Below are positions 5,912-9,676 of a stretch of DNA of 9,676 nucleotides, in pieces. Positions within the stretch are counted from its first letter, which is position 1. Each line of letters opens with the position of its first letter. The stretch is from Ectothiorhodospiraceae bacterium (GTDB lineage Bacteria; Pseudomonadota; Gammaproteobacteria; Thiohalomonadales; Thiohalomonadaceae), in the NCBI GenBank assembly GCA_007125455.1, contig SLDE01000265.1:1-9676 (forward strand), given 5' to 3'. The translations under genes were made by a program, and so were the position numbers. The notes beneath the pieces are model-generated. The model did no database searches and had not been told where the DNA came from. It was given only the letters and a program-made list of their open reading frames with translations.

Positions 5912-5958
5912 GGCTGTTATACCAACAGCCTATTTACACTGTCAAGCAAGCGTTGCTT
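5912..5958 (-). promoter_or_regulatory. hupB sigma70 promoter with two inverted repeats
   Basis: On the minus strand TTGACA (5945-5940) and TATAAC (5921-5916) are 18 bp apart: a consensus -35 and a -10 with one mismatch. Two perfect dyads overlie it. GGCTGTT/AACAGCC (5912-5918 and 5924-5930, 5-bp spacer) covers the -10, and AAGCAA/TTGCTT (5944-5949 and 5953-5958) touches the -35 and extends upstream. The arrangement looks like operator sites, but no regulator can be named. Transcription would start near 5909, leaving a leader of about 100 nt. Confidence 0.8.
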
Positions 5959-6082
5959 ATTGTTTGTACACTTTGGCGCTCATTCCAATCAAGATTAAGC
6001 ACTTAGCGAGTATATTTAAGGTAAAAAAAACGTCCGCAACACGCCAGAATCCCTTTTGTATTCGCCCGCTGTATCATCTCTT

Positions 6083-6099
6083 TTGTCCTTTCGGGACAA
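6083..6099. other. Small hairpin just after lon
   Basis: TTGTCC/GGACAA with loop TTTCG sits five bases past the lon stop. No T run follows it on the minus strand, so it is not a proper intrinsic terminator. A run of eight T on the minus strand (6030-6023) lies farther on but lacks a stable stem. Some read-through from lon into hupB is therefore plausible. Confidence 0.35.
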
Positions 6100-6104
6100 G
6101 GAAA

Positions 6105-8528
6105 TCAATGGGTCTGAATGGCGCTGGCCTTATCTGCTGCGGATTTGGCACTCGGCTCTGGTAGTTCATCCTCGGCCAGTGGCTCGGGCTTGTGCACCAG
6201 GGCGATGTCGATCACCTCATCGATCCATTGCACCGGAAGGATCTCGAGCTTGCCCTTGATATTATCGGGCACCTCTTCCAGGTTACGCCGGTTTTCTTCC
6301 GGGATGAGCACGGTCTTGATCCCCCCCCGATGCGCGGCCAGCAGTTTCTCTTTGAGACCACCGATGGGCAGCACCTCACCACGCAGGGTGATTTCGCCGG
6401 TCATCGCCACATCGGCCCGTACGGCGATCCCCGTGAGCGCGGAGACCAATGCGGTACACATGCCGATCCCGGCGCTGGGGCCATCCTTGGGGATCGCCCC
6501 TTCGGGTACGTGGATGTGAATGTCCTTGTTCTCATAGAAGTCCGGACGGATCCCCAGACCCGCGGCACGACTGCGCACCACACTCATCGCTGCCTGGATC
6601 GACTCCTTCATCACATCACCGAGCTGCCCGGTGATGACGTGCTTGCCCTTGCCGGGCACCACGGCGGTTTCGATACTCAGCAGTTCGCCACCTACCTCGG
6701 TCCAGGCCAGCCCGGTGACTTGGCCAATCTGGTCTTTTTCTTCGGCCAGACCATAGCGGAAACGGCGAACCCCCAGATAACTATCCAGGGTATCCGGCGC
6801 AACGCTCACCTGACGGCTCTCGCCGTCCTGTACCAGCTGTTTGACCACCTTACGGCAGATCTTGGCCAGCTCACGCTGCAGGCTGCGTACGCCCGCCTCA
6901 CGGGTATAATAGCGGATCACATCGAGGATCGCCCCATCGGTGATCTGCAACTCATCCTCACCAATGCCGTTGGCCTTCTGCTCCTTGGGCAGCAGGTAGC
7001 GCTTGGCAATATTGAGTTTTTCGTCCTCGGTATACCCTGGAATGCGGATCACCTCCATGCGATCCAGCAGTGGGCCGGGGATATTCATGGAGTTAGAGGT
7101 GGCAATAAACATCACATCGGAGAGATCGTAATCCACCTCCATGTAATGATCGCTGAAGGTATGATTCTGTTCCGGGTCCAGCACCTCCAATAAGGCCGAG
7201 GCCGGATCACCACGGAAGTCCGAGGCCATCTTGTCGATCTCATCCAGCAGGAAGAGCGGATTGCGGGTGCCTACCTTGGAAAGATTCTGGATGATCTTGC
7301 CCGGCATGGAGCCGATATAGGTACGGCGATGGCCACGGATCTCGGCCTCGTCACGTACCCCGCCCAGCGCCATGCGGATAAATTTACGGTTGGTGGCACG
7401 GGCAATGGACTGACCGAGCGAGGTCTTGCCCACGCCGGGTGGCCCCACCAGGCACAGAATTGGCCCCTTGAGCTTCTTGACGCGCTTTTGCACCGCCAGA
7501 TACTCCAGGATACGCTCCTTGACCTTATCCAGGCCGTAGTGGTCCTCATCGAGCACCTGTTCGGCCAAAGTAATATCGTGGCGCACCTTGGACTTTTTCT
7601 TCCACGGCACCTGAACCAGCCAGTCGATGTAATTACGCACCACGGTCGCCTCGGCAGACATAGGCGACATCATCTTGAGTTTGTTCAGCTCGGCGGAGAC
7701 CTTCTTCTTCGCCTCGGCAGACATGCCTGCCTTTTCAATCTTCTGCTCCAGCTCTTCGATCTCGTTGGGGGCCTCATCCAGCTCGCCCAACTCCTTCTGA
7801 ATCGCCTTCATCTGTTCGTTAAGGTAATACTCGCGCTGACTCTTCTCCATCTGGCGTTTAACGCGGCCACGGATGCGCTTTTCTACCTGTAGCAGATCCA
7901 ATTCGGACTCGATCAGTGCCAGCAGATGCTCAAAGCGCTCGCGCAGACCGTCGATCTCCAGGATCTCCTGCTTTTCTTCGATCTTCAGCGACATATGCGC
8001 GGCGATGGTGTCGACCATGCGATGGGGATCATCGATCCCGGAGAGCGAGCTGAGCACCTCAGGGGGGATCTTCTTGTTCAGTTTGACGTACTGATCGAAC
8101 TGATTAAGCACCGAACGGGAAAGCACCTCCGCCTCGCGCTCATCCATCAGCAGGGTTTCCAGCGGGGCGATCTGGGCGGCGAAGTATTCCTCGGTGTCGA
8201 TAAATGACTCGATGCGCGCACGACGACTGCCCTCCACCAACACCTTGACGGTGCCATCGGGTAGTTTGAGCAGCTGCAGGATGCTGGAGAGCGTACCGAC
8301 CCGGTAGATATCATCGACAGTGGGGTCATCCTCGGAGGCGGCCTTCTGCGCCACCAACAGGATCTCTTTGTCGGCCTCCATCGCTGCCTCCAGGGCGCGG
8401 ATGGACTTGTCACGGCCCACAAACAGCGGGATAACCATATGGGGGTAGACCACCACATCGCGCAGCGGCAGCACCGGCAGCTCCATCATCTCGGCGACGG
8501 GCTGACCGGTCTTGTTCTCTGTGTCCAT
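6105..8528 (-). CDS. lon: ATP-dependent protease Lon
   Basis: A cytoplasmic homohexameric AAA+ serine protease of 807 residues that degrades misfolded and short-lived regulatory proteins. Domains: N-terminal substrate-binding LON domain (about 15-205), a coiled-coil linker (about 205-300), AAA+ module with Walker A GPPGVGKT (362-369) and Walker B FLLDEID (about 426-432), then the proteolytic domain. The catalytic Ser is in PKDGPSAG (about residue 685) and the Lys in GGLKEK (about 726). All key residues are intact, and the length is close to E. coli Lon (784) with a slightly longer acidic, then Ala-rich tail. An in-frame GTG at 8537 would start three codons earlier, but it abuts the GAGAGG ribosome binding site. 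The ATG at 8528 lies eight bases from that site and is preferred. clpX ends upstream with its own terminator, so lon is probably transcribed from the promoter region at 8614-8648. Confidence 0.97.
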   Translation of the reverse strand: MDTENKTGQPVAEMMELPVLPLRDVVVYPHMVIPLFVGRDKSIRALEAAMEADKEILLVAQKAASEDDPTVDDIYRVGTLSSILQLLKLPDGTVKVLVEGSRRARIESFIDTEEYFAAQIAPLETLLMDEREAEVLSRSVLNQFDQYVKLNKKIPPEVLSSLSGIDDPHRMVDTIAAHMSLKIEEKQEILEIDGLRERFEHLLALIESELDLLQVEKRIRGRVKRQMEKSQREYYLNEQMKAIQKELGELDEAPNEIEELEQKIEKAGMSAEAKKKVSAELNKLKMMSPMSAEATVVRNYIDWLVQVPWKKKSKVRHDITLAEQVLDEDHYGLDKVKERILEYLAVQKRVKKLKGPILCLVGPPGVGKTSLGQSIARATNRKFIRMALGGVRDEAEIRGHRRTYIGSMPGKIIQNLSKVGTRNPLFLLDEIDKMASDFRGDPASALLEVLDPEQNHTFSDHYMEVDYDLSDVMFIATSNSMNIPGPLLDRMEVIRIPGYTEDEKLNIAKRYLLPKEQKANGIGEDELQITDGAILDVIRYYTREAGVRSLQRELAKICRKVVKQLVQDGESRQVSVAPDTLDSYLGVRRFRYGLAEEKDQIGQVTGLAWTEVGGELLSIETAVVPGKGKHVITGQLGDVMKESIQAAMSVVRSRAAGLGIRPDFYENKDIHIHVPEGAIPKDGPSAGIGMCTALVSALTGIAVRADVAMTGEITLRGEVLPIGGLKEKLLAAHRGGIKTVLIPEENRRNLEEVPDNIKGKLEILPVQWIDEVIDIALVHKPEPLAEDELPEPSAKSAADKASAIQTH

Positions 8529-8574
8529 GGGATACACCTCTCAATTCGGCAATTTGTGCGTGGGGGGCTAGTCA

Positions 8575-8607
8575 CTGCCGGGCAATCGCACGAACCCGGT
8601 TCGGCAG
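8575..8607 (-). other. Possible hairpin in the lon leader RNA
   Basis: In the lon leader CTGCCG and CGGCAG (8607-8602 and 8580-8575) can pair. Inside the arm, GAACC/GGTTC (8592-8602) and CCGGG/CCCGG (8599-8595 with 8582-8578) offer competing pairings. It ends about 47 bases before the lon start codon. Function unknown; a role in expression control is only a guess. Confidence 0.4.
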
Positions 8608-8613
8608 GACACC

Positions 8614-8648
8614 ATTATATGATGTGGACATTTGCAGGATGAATCAAG
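8614..8648 (-). promoter_or_regulatory. Candidate lon promoter (sigma70 -10, sigma32-like upstream part)
   Basis: On the minus strand a perfect TATAAT (8619-8614) lies about 85 bp before the lon start. The sequence 17-18 bp upstream of it is a poor sigma70 -35 (TTCATC). CTTGATT (8648-8642) resembles the heat-shock sigma32 -35 (CTTGAAA) and is followed 13-14 bp later by TCCACATC, a partial match to its -10 (CCCCATNT). lon is a heat-shock gene in E. coli, so a mixed promoter is plausible. The match is partial. Confidence 0.5.
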
Positions 8649-8655
8649 CCATACG

Positions 8656-8683
8656 AAAAAGGGGGCGGTTCAAACCGCCCCCT
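8656..8683 (-). terminator. Intrinsic terminator of clpX
   Basis: AGGGGGCGGTT/AACCGCCCCCT (8660-8670 with 8673-8683) forms an 11-bp GC-rich stem with a tight loop. On the minus strand it is followed by a five-T run (8660-8656, the first T shared with the stem). It lies about 20 bp after the clpX stop and makes clpX and lon separate transcription units. Confidence 0.9.
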
Positions 8684-8702
8684 CTTTACAGCCAAGTTGC
8701 CA

Positions 8703-9676
8703 TCATTCAGCAGAGGCCCTGGCAGCACCCTGCTCAGCAGTCTCGTAGAGCAGCAGAGGCTCGGATTCGCCTTCGATGACCCCATCGTCCACCACGACCT
8801 TGTGGACCCCCTCCAAAGAGGGCAGATCGTACATGGTATCGAGCAAGATATTCTCCAGAATGGAGCGCAGCCCACGGGCACCGGTCTTGCGCTTCATTGC
8901 CTTGCGGGCTACGGCACGCAGGGCCTCTTCGCGGAACTCCAGATCCACCCCTTCCATCTCGAACAACTTGCCATACTGCTTGACCAAGGCATTCTTGGGT
9001 TCGGTAAGAATGGAGATCAACGCATCCTCGTCCAGCTCTTCCAGCGTGGCGTGTACCGGCAGACGACCAACGAACTCCGGGATCAGGCCGTATTGCACCA
9101 GATCCTCAGGCTCCATTTCGTGCAATACCTCACCGGCGTTCTTCTCTTCGCTCTTGCTCTTGACCTCGGCAGAGAAGCCGATCCCGCCCTTCTCTGAGCG
9201 GTTGCGGATCACCCGCTCCAGCCCGGCAAAGGCACCACCACAGATAAAGAGGATGTTGGCCGTATTCACCTGCAGGAACTCCTGCTGGGGATGTTTGCGG
9301 CCACCCTGCGGCGGTACCGAGGCAACGGTGCCCTCGATCAGCTTGAGCAGTGCCTGCTGCACCCCTTCACCCGATACATCGCGGGTGATGGATGGGTTGT
9401 CCGACTTGCGTGAGATCTTGTCGATCTCGTCGATATAGACAATGCCGGTCTGGGCCTTGTCCACGTCGTAGTCGCACTTTTGCAGCAGCTTCTGGATGAT
9501 GTTCTCCACATCTTCGCCCACGTAACCCGCCTCGGTGAGGGTGGTCGCATCGGCGATGGTGAAGGGCACATTCAGCAAGCGCGCCAAGGTCTCAGCCAAC
9601 AGGGTCTTGCCACTGCCGGTGGGACCGATAAGCAGGATGTTGCTCTTGGCAAGCTCCACATCATCCTTCTTCTGGC
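8703..9676 (-). CDS. clpX: ATP-dependent Clp protease ATP-binding subunit ClpX (5' end missing)
   Basis: The C-terminal 323 residues of the cytoplasmic AAA+ unfoldase that feeds tagged substrates into ClpP. The gene runs off the right edge; the frame is open through 9676. A GTG at 9657-9659 is an internal Val codon (VELAKSN), not a start, because Walker A follows only about 11 residues later and ClpX proteins carry about 100 residues before it. Visible motifs, numbered from that Val: Walker A GPTGSGKT (12-19), pore loop GYVG (45-48), Walker B IDEID (76-80), pore loop RKH (121-123), the ClpP-docking IGF loop (160-162), and the sensor-2 TGARGLRS. All are intact. The missing part should hold the N-terminal zinc-binding dimerisation domain. 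clpP would be expected just beyond the right edge. It ends at TGA (8703-8705), followed by a strong terminator. Confidence 0.97.
   Translation of the reverse strand, partial: QKKDDVELAKSNILLIGPTGSGKTLLAETLARLLNVPFTIADATTLTEAGYVGEDVENIIQKLLQKCDYDVDKAQTGIVYIDEIDKISRKSDNPSITRDVSGEGVQQALLKLIEGTVASVPPQGGRKHPQQEFLQVNTANILFICGGAFAGLERVIRNRSEKGGIGFSAEVKSKSEEKNAGEVLHEMEPEDLVQYGLIPEFVGRLPVHATLEELDEDALISILTEPKNALVKQYGKLFEMEGVDLEFREEALRAVARKAMKRKTGARGLRSILENILLDTMYDLPSLEGVHKVVVDDGVIEGESEPLLLYETAEQGAARASAE

Noticed and set aside
6023..6030. T8 run on the minus strand after lon as a terminator
   Set aside because: Only a 3-bp stem can form before it, so it does not qualify as an intrinsic terminator.
6192..7193. 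333-residue frame antisense to lon
   Set aside because: It lies wholly inside the conserved lon coding sequence and its composition is what the reverse complement of lon codons gives; no ribosome binding site or recognisable motif.

Overview
The window reads as chromosomal DNA of a gammaproteobacterium with moderately high GC. The main evidence is a conserved block on the minus strand: clpX (partial, entering from the right edge), lon, hupB, tRNA-Val(TAC), tRNA-Asp(GTC), ppiD. The clpX-lon-hupB-ppiD order is standard in Gammaproteobacteria. The protein sequences (HU-beta, Lon, ClpX) are close to enteric and pseudomonad versions, but the neighbouring accessory genes and repeats suggest a free-living, motile, non-enteric species. 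A purple-sulfur or sulfur-oxidising relative is my guess and is not proven by the sequence.

Layout from left to right. Positions 1-613 hold no convincing gene. They are a cluster of inverted repeats: a nonamer array in inverted copies at 1-26 and 174-200, two REP-like hairpins between them, an 11-bp-stem hairpin at 237-261 and two GC-rich hairpins. A NarL/FixJ-type response regulator lies at 614-1282 on the minus strand. A 313-bp divergent intergenic region, rich in palindromes, separates it from a methyl-accepting chemotaxis protein at 1596-3182 on the plus strand. The sensor region of that chemoreceptor carries a zinc-binding CZB-type motif placed in the periplasm. The chemoreceptor and ppiD converge on a 149-bp spacer made largely of two opposed 7-bp tandem arrays (3189-3266 and 3294-3326). 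Beyond ppiD lie a strong intrinsic terminator, the two tRNAs, hupB with a near-consensus sigma70 promoter, lon with its own promoter region, the clpX terminator, and the 3' three-quarters of clpX.

How it works together. ClpX and Lon are ATP-driven proteolysis machines, HU-beta is a nucleoid protein, and PpiD is an inner-membrane-anchored periplasmic chaperone. Together they form a stress and protein-quality block. hupB and the two tRNAs appear to share a transcript, because only 18 bp separate hupB from tRNA-Val and the first terminator comes after tRNA-Asp. The left half is a signalling module: an orphan response regulator and a chemoreceptor transcribed divergently. No histidine kinase or che genes are visible here.

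Nothing in the coding content is an unknown system. The most unusual signals are non-coding: G-tract heptad arrays directly after both convergent stop codons, inverted repeats over the hupB promoter, and the repeat cluster at the left edge. Among proteins, the periplasmic CZB-type sensor is the notable one.
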